Source: DAINBT01 sp036732785
GTDB lineage: Bacteria > Planctomycetota > Phycisphaerae > Sedimentisphaerales > SM23-30
DNA length: 44,175 bases
NCBI GenBank assembly: GCA_964537505.1
Contig: CAZICK010000025.1
Location: 1-44,175 of the forward strand
Direction: 5' to 3'
The notes beneath the pieces were generated by a model. It ran no database searches. It worked only from the letters and a program-made list of their open reading frames with translations, and was not told the DNA's origin. Shown one piece after another: positions 32,954 to 41,108 of this stretch; positions within the stretch are counted from its first letter, which is position 1; each line of letters starts with the position of its first letter. The translations under genes and the position numbers were made by a program.

Positions 32954-33619
32954 ATGCAACATGTCATGAAGCTCACAATTGTCTTATTGTGCTGCTATCT
33001 TGCCTTACCAATATGGGCAGGGGAGGCGGTTAAACAAGAAATCCCAAAAGAACAGAGTAATGTAATTTGTGGCGTTTATCCCGATCTGGCGTCAGGGGCG
33101 TTGACGTATGCGCAATTGTCAGAGTTACCGAAGGGAGTCCTGCTCCAGTCTGACGATCTGAAATTCAGCTTGGAAAACCTTCAGGAGGCAATCTCGCGGT
33201 CTCCCAAGCCTCTTCAAAAAGAACTGGCTAAGAATGCCTTCTTTGTAATGGAACAGGAGATCATCCCCAAACTGATCTTAAGAGAGGCCAAGGCCGTACT
33301 TGCATCAAAAGACGTCGAGTTAGGCCAGGAGACGGAGCAGCAAATCATCCAGACTTATATTGACCAATTGACGAAAAAGGTCACGGTTACGGACACTGAT
33401 ATCGAGCAATTCTACCGGGAAAATGAAAGTATCTTTTGCGGTACGCCTTTGGAGAAAGTCAAAGATCAGATCGGCCTCTTTGTCTTACAGGAAAGGAAGC
33501 AGCAATTCATTACCGAACACCTTCGAACGCTGGGGAAAAAGGTACAAATCAATGTGTCTGTGGATTGGGTCAAGGACCAGGCGCGTCTGGCGAAGGATAA
33601 TCCGCTGGACGAGGCTTGA
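32954..33619 (+). CDS. Exported SurA-like chaperone-domain protein, ended by in-frame TGA
   Basis: 221 residues. A signal peptide (MQHVMKLTIVLLCCYLALPIWA) precedes a helical region with SurA-N/peptidyl-prolyl isomerase-associated features: DLASGALTYAQLSEL, LQKELAKNAFFVMEQEIIPKLIL and TVTDTDIEQFYREN. No PPIase domain is present. AGGGG lies about 8 nt before ATG 32954. The frame stops at TGA 33617-33619, yet the same frame continues without interruption into a thioredoxin domain (33620-33904). Normal relatives would probably be one SurA-thioredoxin fusion. The signal peptide string above is the predicted export signal; cleavage is expected before GEAVKQE. Confidence 0.75.
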   Translation: MQHVMKLTIVLLCCYLALPIWAGEAVKQEIPKEQSNVICGVYPDLASGALTYAQLSELPKGVLLQSDDLKFSLENLQEAISRSPKPLQKELAKNAFFVMEQEIIPKLILREAKAVLASKDVELGQETEQQIIQTYIDQLTKKVTVTDTDIEQFYRENESIFCGTPLEKVKDQIGLFVLQERKQQFITEHLRTLGKKVQINVSVDWVKDQARLAKDNPLDEA

Positions 33620-33904
33620 GGCAACGGGAAGGTTACATTAGCGGTGTTCAGTGCGGCCAGTTGCTGTGGACCGGACAAAATGAAGCCGGTCCTTGCCGCC
33701 TTGGGGAACAAGTATGACGCCAAGGCGATGAATACGATTTATCTGGAAGCCAAACAGGAGCAAATTCTGGCCGCCCGCTATCAGGTGCGGTCCATACCAA
33801 CGCAGGTGTTTTTCGATAAAACCGGTCAGGAAGTATATCGCCACGTTGGATTCTTTTCGGTGGAGGATATCGAAAAGCAACTTTTGCGGATCGGAATACA
33901 ATAG
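33620..33904 (+). pseudogene. Thioredoxin tail separated from its fusion partner by TGA
   Basis: 94 codons in the same frame as the preceding gene, reading GNGKVTLAVFSAASCCGPDK and then SIPTQVFFDKTG with the cis-proline. It is clearly paralogous to the thioredoxin domain of the upstream fusion protein, sharing IPTQ-F and GFFS-EDI. The first usable start, GTG 33644, would remove the first beta strand. The canonical CxxC is degraded to CCGPD. The domain is therefore either a decaying remnant, a product of readthrough, or a redox domain with a changed active site. A CGA-to-TGA change at 33617 is the simplest origin. Confidence 0.65.
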
Positions 33905-33907
33905 ACT

Positions 33908-34606
33908 ATGGAAGAACTGTTCAACACACTGACAAAAGCGGTGGAAAGCACACCCATGATCGCTATGGGGGCGGCATTCGTCTGGGGAATCCTTAGTATT
34001 TTGTTAAGCCCCTGCCATTTGGCTAGCATCCCCTTGATTGTTGGTTTCATTGACCAGCAGGGCCGAATGTCCGCACGACGGGCGCTTATCATCAGCACCC
34101 TCTTTGCTGTGGGCATCCTCATTACTATTGCTGTTATTGGTGCGATCACCGCCGCGGCGGGACGCATGATGGGTGATGTGGGCAAATACGGCAATTATTT
34201 TGTAGCGTTGATATTTTTCGTGGTAGGCCTGCACCTGCTGGACGTGATCCCCATGCCCTTCTCCGGGCCAGGCCAGGTGGGAATGAAACGCAAAGGCATG
34301 CTCGCCGCTTTCATCCTGGGTTTGGTATTTGGCATCGCTCTGGGACCATGCACCTTTGCCTATATGGCCCCGATGCTGGCAGTGACGTTCAAGGTGGCTT
34401 CTACACAATTATCTTACGGAGTCCTTCTCTTACTTATTTACGGCACAGGACACTGCTCCGTCATCGTTTTTGCTGGCACATGTACTGAAATCGTACAGCG
34501 GTACATGAACTGGAATGAAAAGTCCAAAGGTGCGGTTATACTGAAAAAGATATGTGGCGTACTAGTGCTTTTGGGAGGGATTTATCTTATATATACCGCT
34601 CCCTGA
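33908..34606 (+). CDS. CcdA/DsbD-type transmembrane thiol electron-transfer protein
   Basis: A 232-residue polytopic membrane protein with two matching cysteine motifs, LLSPCHLASIP (C36) and ALGPCTFAYMAP (C148). These are the pair that carries electrons across the membrane in CcdA/DsbD proteins. About six membrane helices are visible. It starts 3 bp after the thioredoxin tail and is surely translated with it. It would pass reducing power from cytoplasmic thioredoxin to the extracytoplasmic thioredoxin domains of this operon. Its presence beside two exported thioredoxins supports a dedicated reductive pathway rather than cytochrome c maturation. Confidence 0.88.
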   Translation: MEELFNTLTKAVESTPMIAMGAAFVWGILSILLSPCHLASIPLIVGFIDQQGRMSARRALIISTLFAVGILITIAVIGAITAAAGRMMGDVGKYGNYFVALIFFVVGLHLLDVIPMPFSGPGQVGMKRKGMLAAFILGLVFGIALGPCTFAYMAPMLAVTFKVASTQLSYGVLLLLIYGTGHCSVIVFAGTCTEIVQRYMNWNEKSKGAVILKKICGVLVLLGGIYLIYTAP

Positions 34607-34693
34607 AGTGTTTGGTTATGCCGTTTATGAATTCTGTGTTCGAGGAATTATAGACAAAAACGTATTATGTCTTAACGCGAAAGGAGATAACTC

Positions 34694-35407
34694 ATGGATC
34701 AGCAATTTACACGAAGAAAATTCATGGGAGCAGCCGGAGCAGCTATTGCCGCTGGTACCGCCGTGGGAAGTTTGCCCTCAACAGCTTCTGCTCAAACGTC
34801 GGAAAAGCTCTTACAGATTTTTGGAATCAACTGCAGCCCTCGTGCCGGCAAGACCACAGCCGCGGCCTTGAAGATGGCATTGGACGGGGCCGCGGAAATC
34901 AGCCCACAGATTGAAACCCGGTTGATTGAGTTGGCGGGTATGAATATCGGCGTGTTCAACCCGGACAATCCCGCTGCCAGTCAAGGCGATTTCAAAAATC
35001 TGGTTCCGGTGCTTTCAAGCACCAAAGTTGTCGGCATCATCCTTGGTACGCCGGTTTATTTCAGTAACATGTCCTCCTTGTGCAAGGCGTTTTTCGACCA
35101 TTGCATGGCGTTCCGGAAAAACCAATTTGCCCTGTCCGGCAAGGTTGCCGGAGTGATAGCTGTGGGAGGAGCCCGGAACGGAGGGCAGGAATTGACGATC
35201 CAATCTGTCCAAGCCGCCCTGCTCTGCCAGGAGATGATCGTAGTAGGTGATGGCAAACCCACGGCCCATACCGGGGCTACCCTTTGGAATCGGGCCGATG
35301 ACGACATTTCGACCGATGAATTTGGATTGAGCACCGCCCGAAACTTGGGCCGCCGCATTGCCGAAGTGGCTCTGCAGATTCATGGAGCCAAAAGTCCGAA
35401 GACATAG
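34694..35407 (+). CDS. Tat-exported NADPH-dependent FMN reductase-like flavoprotein
   Basis: 237 residues. A twin-arginine signal (FTRRKFMGAAGAAIAAG, ending near ASAQ) is followed by a flavodoxin-like domain: FGINCSPRAGKTTAAALKMA (phosphate-binding loop), GIILGTPVYFSNMSSLCKAFFD and GKVAGVIAVGGARNGGQEL. This is the pattern of the NADPH-dependent FMN reductase/iron-sulfur flavoprotein superfamily, but the Fe-S cysteines are absent. Export by the Tat system implies that the flavin is loaded before transport. AAAGGAG lies 8 nt before the ATG. It is the last gene of the arsR-led cluster; no strong terminator was seen in 35408-35664. Confidence 0.85.
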   Translation: MDQQFTRRKFMGAAGAAIAAGTAVGSLPSTASAQTSEKLLQIFGINCSPRAGKTTAAALKMALDGAAEISPQIETRLIELAGMNIGVFNPDNPAASQGDFKNLVPVLSSTKVVGIILGTPVYFSNMSSLCKAFFDHCMAFRKNQFALSGKVAGVIAVGGARNGGQELTIQSVQAALLCQEMIVVGDGKPTAHTGATLWNRADDDISTDEFGLSTARNLGRRIAEVALQIHGAKSPKT

Positions 35408-35664
35408 CGCTCAAAATGGCAAACAAGCTAAATCAGAAACACTGGCGTAGCAGCCTTGGCTCTCTAAAATACACCCAAGGGGTTCATTATACTTGGCAGG
35501 GCCAATCGTAACGTTTTGTGGTTTATGTAAATATAATTTTTACTATCTGGCATTTCCATTCAGTGTGGATATAAAAACCGCGTTTTTGATGCTGACAATG
35601 AGGTCGCTGAGACGACAAAAGGCCTAAATGGCAATGTAGCACTAAAGGGTGCGTGAAGATACTG

Positions 35665-37071
35665 CTACTGGGCTGCGGCCTCGGCGGGAACACGGAAAGA
35701 AAGCTCTTTGAAATCACCATTCCTTTGTATGGTAAGCTCTACCGGACCGGTCACTTCGTGTTCAACCACTTGTATGAGATCGCCTATATAAAGCATAGCG
35801 CCGGGGTAGATTACTTTACGGGCAATAATAGTGCCGGTGCAGGTTTTGGCGATCTCTCGTGCCATACCTTTTAGCGTTTCTTCTACGGTTTCAATACGCT
35901 GTTTACACTGGCGAATTTCATCGGCCATTTTCTTAAGCTGTTTGTTGGGTTTGCCCTGACAAACAGCTAAGATAGATTTGGCCTGTGGCATCAAGACAGC
36001 GATTCTTTCACTGCATTGTTTTTTTTCTTCCTTAAGCAGGCTCATCCGGTGGTCGAGGAAAGGGTCGATCGCAGCGCGAATAACGGTACGCACACCGGCG
36101 GGACTGCCGATAATAGGAGCTTCAACGGTTCCGGCTGCGGTTACCCTGCCGCCATGGACAGCTCCTTTTTGAAGGACAACCTTACCTTGACAGTTCAGGT
36201 TGGCATTGACTATCTCCGAATCTACCAGGATGTCACCTTTTACCCAGACGGTAACATTGGAAAGGTATTTGGTGGAGAGGTTTTTCTCGACTCTGATGAT
36301 ACCTTTTTCCTTGCCGGAGATGCCGCGCTTAACCTCCAGGCAGCCGCCGCACTCAACCTCAGCCGCCTCAACAGTCCCTTCCACCGAAATGTTGCCGCCG
36401 GCACGTATTCTAAAAAGATCCTTGACGTCGCCTTTTATGTTAACATCACCGTTATACTCGATGTTACCTGTGGCGAAGTCAACGTCCGATTTGACACGGA
36501 GAGTCGGATCGACAGAAAGAACCGTACCTTCCATTTTCGGCTCGCCATCGCACTGGGCGACAAAACTTACGCCATCGGGCAACAGTCCGACATTTAGGCC
36601 CGGATCGAGTTTAAAGTCGGCGCCGGGCTGAGGGGTAATTGGGTAACCGAAAACATCCTTTCCAGCTTCGCCGTTGGTGAGCGGATGCAGAATGCCAAGG
36701 AGATCGCCCTTGTAGGCAATAATTAAATTGGACTGTTCGTAGAAACTGGATCGATCCTCGTTTTGTCGCTCCTCTTCGGCGGCTTTGAGTTTTTCGGGGT
36801 CAAACTTCTCGGACCATTCGAAATAACCGTCCAGACCCGCAACGGGGGCGATACCTCGCACTAACACGGGCATCTCAGAAGAGCGGCCGGAAGTTTTAAG
36901 GTTTTCCAGAGCATTGTTAATTCTCTTCTGGACCTTGGCATCTACAGGGATTTTCTTTTCTTCCAGAGCGGCAACAATTGCTTCACAATTGATTTTGTCA
37001 TCACTATTAAGCTGCCTGATGTCAAGTGTCACCTCGGTTTTGTTATGATTGATGTCGATATGCCAGGCCAT
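35665..37071 (-). CDS. FapA/DUF342 family protein
   Basis: 468 residues. The N-terminal alpha/beta part includes VLVRGIAPVAGLDGYFEW and a repeated-strand core (NIEYNGDVNIKGDVKD, IRAGGNISVEGTVEAAEVE, GGCLEVKRGISG) typical of the right-handed beta-helix of DUF342. A coiled coil follows at about residues 340-410. FapA-like proteins have been linked to flagellar assembly and polymer production, but roles differ between lineages and no flagellar gene is in this window. GAAAGG lies 9 nt before ATG 37071. It is monocistronic here. Confidence 0.85.
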   Translation of the reverse strand: MAWHIDINHNKTEVTLDIRQLNSDDKINCEAIVAALEEKKIPVDAKVQKRINNALENLKTSGRSSEMPVLVRGIAPVAGLDGYFEWSEKFDPEKLKAAEEERQNEDRSSFYEQSNLIIAYKGDLLGILHPLTNGEAGKDVFGYPITPQPGADFKLDPGLNVGLLPDGVSFVAQCDGEPKMEGTVLSVDPTLRVKSDVDFATGNIEYNGDVNIKGDVKDLFRIRAGGNISVEGTVEAAEVECGGCLEVKRGISGKEKGIIRVEKNLSTKYLSNVTVWVKGDILVDSEIVNANLNCQGKVVLQKGAVHGGRVTAAGTVEAPIIGSPAGVRTVIRAAIDPFLDHRMSLLKEEKKQCSERIAVLMPQAKSILAVCQGKPNKQLKKMADEIRQCKQRIETVEETLKGMAREIAKTCTGTIIARKVIYPGAMLYIGDLIQVVEHEVTGPVELTIQRNGDFKELSFRVPAEAAAQ

Positions 37072-37561
37072 AAATTGCGCCTTTCAACGAAACAGGCAAC
37101 TTCATAAACGGCAAAACCAATTTTGCCGGCTCCTGCCGTGAATTCACCAAAAACAAACAATCCTCCCTGCATCTTCTTTATCGGTATTGCCGGCAACGAT
37201 ATTTATACTCTTTGCAGACGAAATTGCCCTATTTTATACGGGAGGGGCACGATACAGCCGCTCAAACTGACGATCTGCTGGTCCGAATCGAGGTCATTTG
37301 GTTGATAAAACAAACGCTGTCGTAAGATATTGTCAAAAAACATGTTATTGCCTCAACCAACGATATTCCCCTCCCTCTGTGTTGCTATAAAACAACAAAC
37401 CCCTACAAACAGAATTATGCGTACAATTTAACATTTCTCAAACGAGCCATAACACCTTTTTCTACAAGCCGTTACGTCTGGCAAGATTCTTAACGCTTCT
37501 CAATCGGTCCGGGCACATACTTTGCATTTTTTGACAGGTTAGTAGGCAAAGGAAAGGAACC
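37072..37561. other. Gene-free region upstream of the small plus-strand unit
   Basis: About 490 bp that must hold the promoters of the FapA-like gene (minus) and of the small unit at 37562 (plus). No consensus promoter was clear. TTGACA at 37531-37536 is too close to the ORF to serve as its -35. Confidence 0.3.
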
Positions 37562-37663
37562 ATGGCTAAAGTAAAAGAGATGTACGATCTGTTTTGGGCG
37601 TTTATGGGACGCAAAAATCGTATTCTAATACTGTCATTGGCCAGTTATGCGGCAATGTGCTGA
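37562..37663 (+). CDS. Small hydrophobic 33-residue protein
   Basis: ATG 37562 encodes 33 residues: a charged N-terminus (MAKVKEMYDLFWAFMGRKNR) followed by a short hydrophobic stretch and a terminal Cys. Two Shine-Dalgarno-like AAAGGA boxes lie 8 and 3 nt upstream. The layout resembles small inner-membrane proteins, and is faintly like the start of DUF5989 proteins; the similarity is too short to assign. A strong terminator lies about 80 nt downstream on the same strand, supporting a real transcription unit. Confidence 0.5.
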   Translation: MAKVKEMYDLFWAFMGRKNRILILSLASYAAMC

Positions 37664-37744
37664 GAAGGTCCGAATAGTTTTTGGAACCCCCCTGCTGCTG
37701 ACAAATATTAGAGATTTCAGGGAATCCGGCCTGCCGGGTTCAAT

Positions 37745-37829
37745 GCCCGTGGCAAACAGGAAGAACTCTTACCCAGCGGAGGAAAATGTATAAGAGTCTT
37801 TCGTTCACATTTTGTCACGGGCTTTTTTT
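37745..37829 (+). terminator. Branched intrinsic terminator of a small transcript
   Basis: A 12-bp outer stem, GCCCGTGGCAAA (37745-37756) with TTTGTCACGGGC (37811-37822) and one G-U pair, is followed by seven T residues. It encloses an inner 7-bp hairpin ACTCTTA (37765-37771)/TAAGAGT (37791-37797). A separate stem, CCCTG (37690-37694)/CAGGG (37718-37722), lies just upstream. Confidence 0.8.
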
Positions 37830-37900
37830 ATCATCAGAAACATCCGCTCCGCTGCGGCCCAACAAAAACTCCAATAGAAAAAAATGCTTGGCTTGTGAGC

Positions 37901-39226
37901 TTAGAAATCCACCGGTGGTTTGCGAATAATGACGGTGTTGTTTTGGCCGCCGAAGCCGAAGGAATTCGACATGATAACATTCATTTTGGCTTTGCGAGCA
38001 TGGTTGGGGACATAGTCGAGATCGCAATCGCAATCGGGATTACTCAGGTTGGTGGTAGGTGGTACGATCTGATCGCGCAGCGCCAGGACGCAGGTTATTA
38101 ACTCTACCGCTCCAGCGGCGGCAATAAGATGGCCCAGCATACTCTTAACACTGCTGACAGGTATTTTGTATGCTCGTGAACCGAAGACATTTTTGATGAT
38201 TTTACTTTCGATGGAGTCGTTCTCGATTGTGCCGGTACCGTGGGCACTGATGTAGTCGATATCATCGATACTCAACCCGGCATCTTTCATGGCCATCCGC
38301 ACCGCCGCGGTGCCGCCGCGTCCGTCCTCGTGTTGATCGGTAACACGAAAGGCATCGGCGGTGCTTCCGTATCCGATAACCTCCGCCAAAATATTAGCGC
38401 CGCGATTTCGAGCACACTCAAGCTCCTCAATGATAATCGCGCCGGCGCCTTCAGACAGTACGAATCCGTCGCGGTCCTTATCAAAGGGGCGGGAAGCGGT
38501 GGTGGGACTGTCGTTGCGGACGGAAAGGGCCGTAAGCCGATTAAAACCAGTAACTCCCAACGGGTGAATCATCGAATGCGATCCGCCGGTAATAACAATA
38601 TCAACATCACCGTGCCGGATAAGTTCCGTGGCTTCGCCGATAGCCTGCGTGCTGGCGGCACAGGCGGTCAGACAACTCATGCAGGGGCCACGCAATTTGA
38701 ACAGCCGTGACAAATAAGCGCCGGGCATGTTTGGTTCCTGTTCGAGTTCACATCTGGCAGTCATTTGTCTGAAAGCGGTTTTTGCCCAGCGACGCCAGTC
38801 CATTTCTTTCTTATCGGCCTGCCACGCATCGATATTCGCAAGCATAAAGTTGTCAAAATCGACCTGTCCTTCGCCGGCGCCGAGGTAAGCGCCTATCCGA
38901 TCGGCAGGTGGAACCCCGCCGATGGAATCGGCGGCAATGGGGATGGGAAGTTTTGCTTGTCGCCAGGCCTGGAGGGCGGCAGTGATCATAAATCGGCAGT
39001 TTCTGCCCGCGGGAGCAAATTTGTCGCGAACGTTCTCGGGCAGATCGGCAAGATAGTCATAGTCGCCAACCTGGCCGGAAAACCGGGTTGGGAAAGCCCC
39101 GGCATCAAAAAGACTTGTCGGTCCTACGCCACTTTCACCGTTGAGCAGCCGCTGCCAAACCTGCTCAACCTCGTTTCCCAACGGCGTAACCATCCCCATC
39201 CCGGTTATAACAACACGTTTGGTCAT
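37901..39226 (-). CDS. Beta-ketoacyl-ACP synthase (FabF-like, active)
   Basis: A condensing enzyme that extends acyl chains with malonyl-ACP. The catalytic triad is intact: C189 in CLTACAAST, H329 in SAHGTGT and H366 in KSMLGHLIAAAG, with K361 also present. Its 441 residues are slightly longer than FabF because of an insert near residues 97-150. AAGGA lies 7 nt before ATG 39226. It is the last gene of a five-gene operon and is paired with a catalytically altered paralogue, as in KS-alpha/KS-beta systems. It could serve main fatty acid synthesis or a dedicated polyene/long-chain lipid pathway. Confidence 0.9.
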   Translation of the reverse strand: MTKRVVITGMGMVTPLGNEVEQVWQRLLNGESGVGPTSLFDAGAFPTRFSGQVGDYDYLADLPENVRDKFAPAGRNCRFMITAALQAWRQAKLPIPIAADSIGGVPPADRIGAYLGAGEGQVDFDNFMLANIDAWQADKKEMDWRRWAKTAFRQMTARCELEQEPNMPGAYLSRLFKLRGPCMSCLTACAASTQAIGEATELIRHGDVDIVITGGSHSMIHPLGVTGFNRLTALSVRNDSPTTASRPFDKDRDGFVLSEGAGAIIIEELECARNRGANILAEVIGYGSTADAFRVTDQHEDGRGGTAAVRMAMKDAGLSIDDIDYISAHGTGTIENDSIESKIIKNVFGSRAYKIPVSSVKSMLGHLIAAAGAVELITCVLALRDQIVPPTTNLSNPDCDCDLDYVPNHARKAKMNVIMSNSFGFGGQNNTVIIRKPPVDF

Positions 39227-39256
39227 GTCTGGTCCTTAATCGTTATGAGTATATAC

Positions 39257-40573
39257 CTATTTCATTTTGCTGATGGCCAAGGCTGCGGTTTGTCCGCCGT
39301 AGGTGTAACAACTGACCATCGCATGGTCGATATCAGCATCGATGCTGTTCGTGTTGGTGATTTTTAGCTCGTTTTCAACTGGATTCGGGCAATTCATATT
39401 CGCCGGTATTCTGCCTTTGCTCATCGCCAGAACGGCGGTTACCATATCGATGGCGCCGCAGGCGGCGCCGCAGTTGCCGATACGGCTCTTCGTAGCCAAA
39501 ATATGCACATCTTTGAGGCAACTGCCAAAGGCCGTTTTTGCGGCATTAACTTCAGCCCGGTCGTGGCTTGGCACCGCCACACCGTGAGGTACCAGAAGCT
39601 GAATCTGTCCTGGCGCCAGGTGGGCCTGCTGCATAGCCTTTTGCAGTGCGATGGCGATACCGGTGCCCTGTGGTTCCGGCTCGACAAAATCATCGCTGAA
39701 ATTATAAGAAGCGCCGAAACCGGTCAGTTCCGCGTAAATGGTTGCTCCGCGACGCCGGGCACATTCCAGCTCTTCCAAAACCACAATAGCTCCGCCTTCG
39801 CCGATAACGGTACCGTCGGCATCACGGTCGAAAGGCCGAGATGCTTCTTTGGGTTTGTCGTTGTAGCTTGTGCCGACCCGTTTAATAAGGCACTGACGCA
39901 GAAGTGCCATTGGATTGACTTTGCTTTCGGCGCCACCGGCGATCATAACATCTGCTTTGCCTCTGACGATATAACGATAAGCTTCTCCTATCGCCATCAG
40001 TCCGGAAACTTCTGCGATGGTGATGGAATTGCTCGGCCCCTGCAGGTCGTGGATTATCGTAATGTGACAACTTAACATATTGGGTAAATATTTCAGCAGC
40101 CACAACGGCGTAAGCTCGTTCATCCCTTCAGCGCCCCATTTGCGCAAACTGAATTTGCCGTCTTCGATAGCGTGGGCGGCTGCCGAGGACAATTCGATTA
40201 AGTCGCAGCAAATAAGTCCCGCCCCGATATTAACACCGGTCCGCGTCGGATCGATATCTATCGGCCCATCAGGATTGGTACCTTTTGTATTAAGCCCGGC
40301 GTCTCGCAGGGCACAATCGGCAGCGGCTACGGCCAATTGAATATCGCGTGACATAAGTTTGGTTGCCTTGCGATATGCCCGGGGTACGATATCTTTCATC
40401 GTCAACTCAGACACTTCACCGGCTATCTGGCTGGGAAACCCGAACGGATCGAAGGCCCTGATACGATCAATGCCAATAGTACCGTCGAGCATAGATTGAA
40501 AGTGTTGTTCTCTGCCAATACCCACGGCGCTGAGAACGCCTGCTCCGGTGATGACAACGCGACGATCTGTCAT
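39257..40573 (-). CDS. Ketosynthase-like protein lacking the active cysteine (CLF-like)
   Basis: A thiolase-fold ketosynthase paralogue (438 aa). The expected active-site segment reads TIAEVSGLMAIGEA, placing E188 at the catalytic Cys position. H330 is kept (LVPHGVAVPSHD), while the second His is N367 in KSRIGNCGAACG. The resulting E-H-N set cannot carry out normal condensation. It recalls chain-length factors (KS-beta, usually Gln at that position) that dimerise with an active KS. AGGAGA lies 9 nt upstream. It is directly upstream of the active KS (30 bp). Confidence 0.85.
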   Translation of the reverse strand: MTDRRVVITGAGVLSAVGIGREQHFQSMLDGTIGIDRIRAFDPFGFPSQIAGEVSELTMKDIVPRAYRKATKLMSRDIQLAVAAADCALRDAGLNTKGTNPDGPIDIDPTRTGVNIGAGLICCDLIELSSAAAHAIEDGKFSLRKWGAEGMNELTPLWLLKYLPNMLSCHITIIHDLQGPSNSITIAEVSGLMAIGEAYRYIVRGKADVMIAGGAESKVNPMALLRQCLIKRVGTSYNDKPKEASRPFDRDADGTVIGEGGAIVVLEELECARRRGATIYAELTGFGASYNFSDDFVEPEPQGTGIAIALQKAMQQAHLAPGQIQLLVPHGVAVPSHDRAEVNAAKTAFGSCLKDVHILATKSRIGNCGAACGAIDMVTAVLAMSKGRIPANMNCPNPVENELKITNTNSIDADIDHAMVSCYTYGGQTAALAISKMK

Positions 40574-40597
40574 TGATCTGGTTCTCCTGCGGGGTCG

Positions 40598-41080
40598 TTA
40601 TGACTGGACTGTCTTAGAGGGAATGTAACAGCTCAACAGTTCCATAAATTGGGCATTAAATACGAAATTTTCCTCGGGAAACTCCATTCCAGCCAGATTC
40701 TGGTCAATGTGGCTGAATATCAGGGCGATCTCGGCGACAAGCTGATCTTCACAGTGGATTGTGCCGGTGATGTTGGCCGCTTCGTCGGCGATATTGTCAA
40801 TGACGGCTTCAATACGAAGCTGATCGCCGGGCCGAACGATTCGACTAAAAACAGCCTTGACCACTTTGGCCAGGATTACCTTCTCTTTGAAATCCCGAGC
40901 ATGGCCGACCAGGATACCGCTGGTCTGAGCCATGGCCTCTATCATCAGCGATGCCGGCATGGTCGGAAAACCTGGAAAATGATCATGCAGATGTTCCTCT
41001 GCCATGGTAACGTTCTTAATCGCCACCGCCCGTCTGCCGGGTTCGAACTCCACAAATTTATCGATCCATATCCAACGCAT
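40598..41080 (-). CDS. FabZ-like 3-hydroxyacyl-ACP dehydratase (second copy)
   Basis: A 160-residue hot-dog-fold protein with HFPGFPTMPASLMIEAMAQ. It keeps the dehydratase His34 and Glu48, although the usual MPGV loop is MPAS. The C-terminal tail is extended by ~20 residues relative to FabZ. No strong ribosome binding site precedes ATG 41080; coupling to the ACP gene 28 bp upstream is likely. It is about equally similar by eye to the first FabZ-like gene of the operon. Confidence 0.85.
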   Translation of the reverse strand: MRWIWIDKFVEFEPGRRAVAIKNVTMAEEHLHDHFPGFPTMPASLMIEAMAQTSGILVGHARDFKEKVILAKVVKAVFSRIVRPGDQLRIEAVIDNIADEAANITGTIHCEDQLVAEIALIFSHIDQNLAGMEFPEENFVFNAQFMELLSCYIPSKTVQS

Positions 41081-41108
41081 GACACATCAAGACAATACGC
41101 AACACCCG

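Noticed and set aside
33617..33619. Selenocysteine insertion at the TGA
   Set aside because: The codon is in the linker between domains, not at a redox site, and no hairpin like a bacterial SECIS is evident directly after it. Readthrough by other means is not excluded.
37730..37757. tRNA T-arm (GGGTTCAATGCCC)
   Set aside because: It resembles a T-loop, but no acceptor, D or anticodon arms can be folded around it.
37664..37829. 6S, SRP or tmRNA gene
   Set aside because: Several stems are present, but no diagnostic motif (SRP GGAA loop region, tmRNA tRNA-like ends, clear 6S bubble) could be verified by eye.
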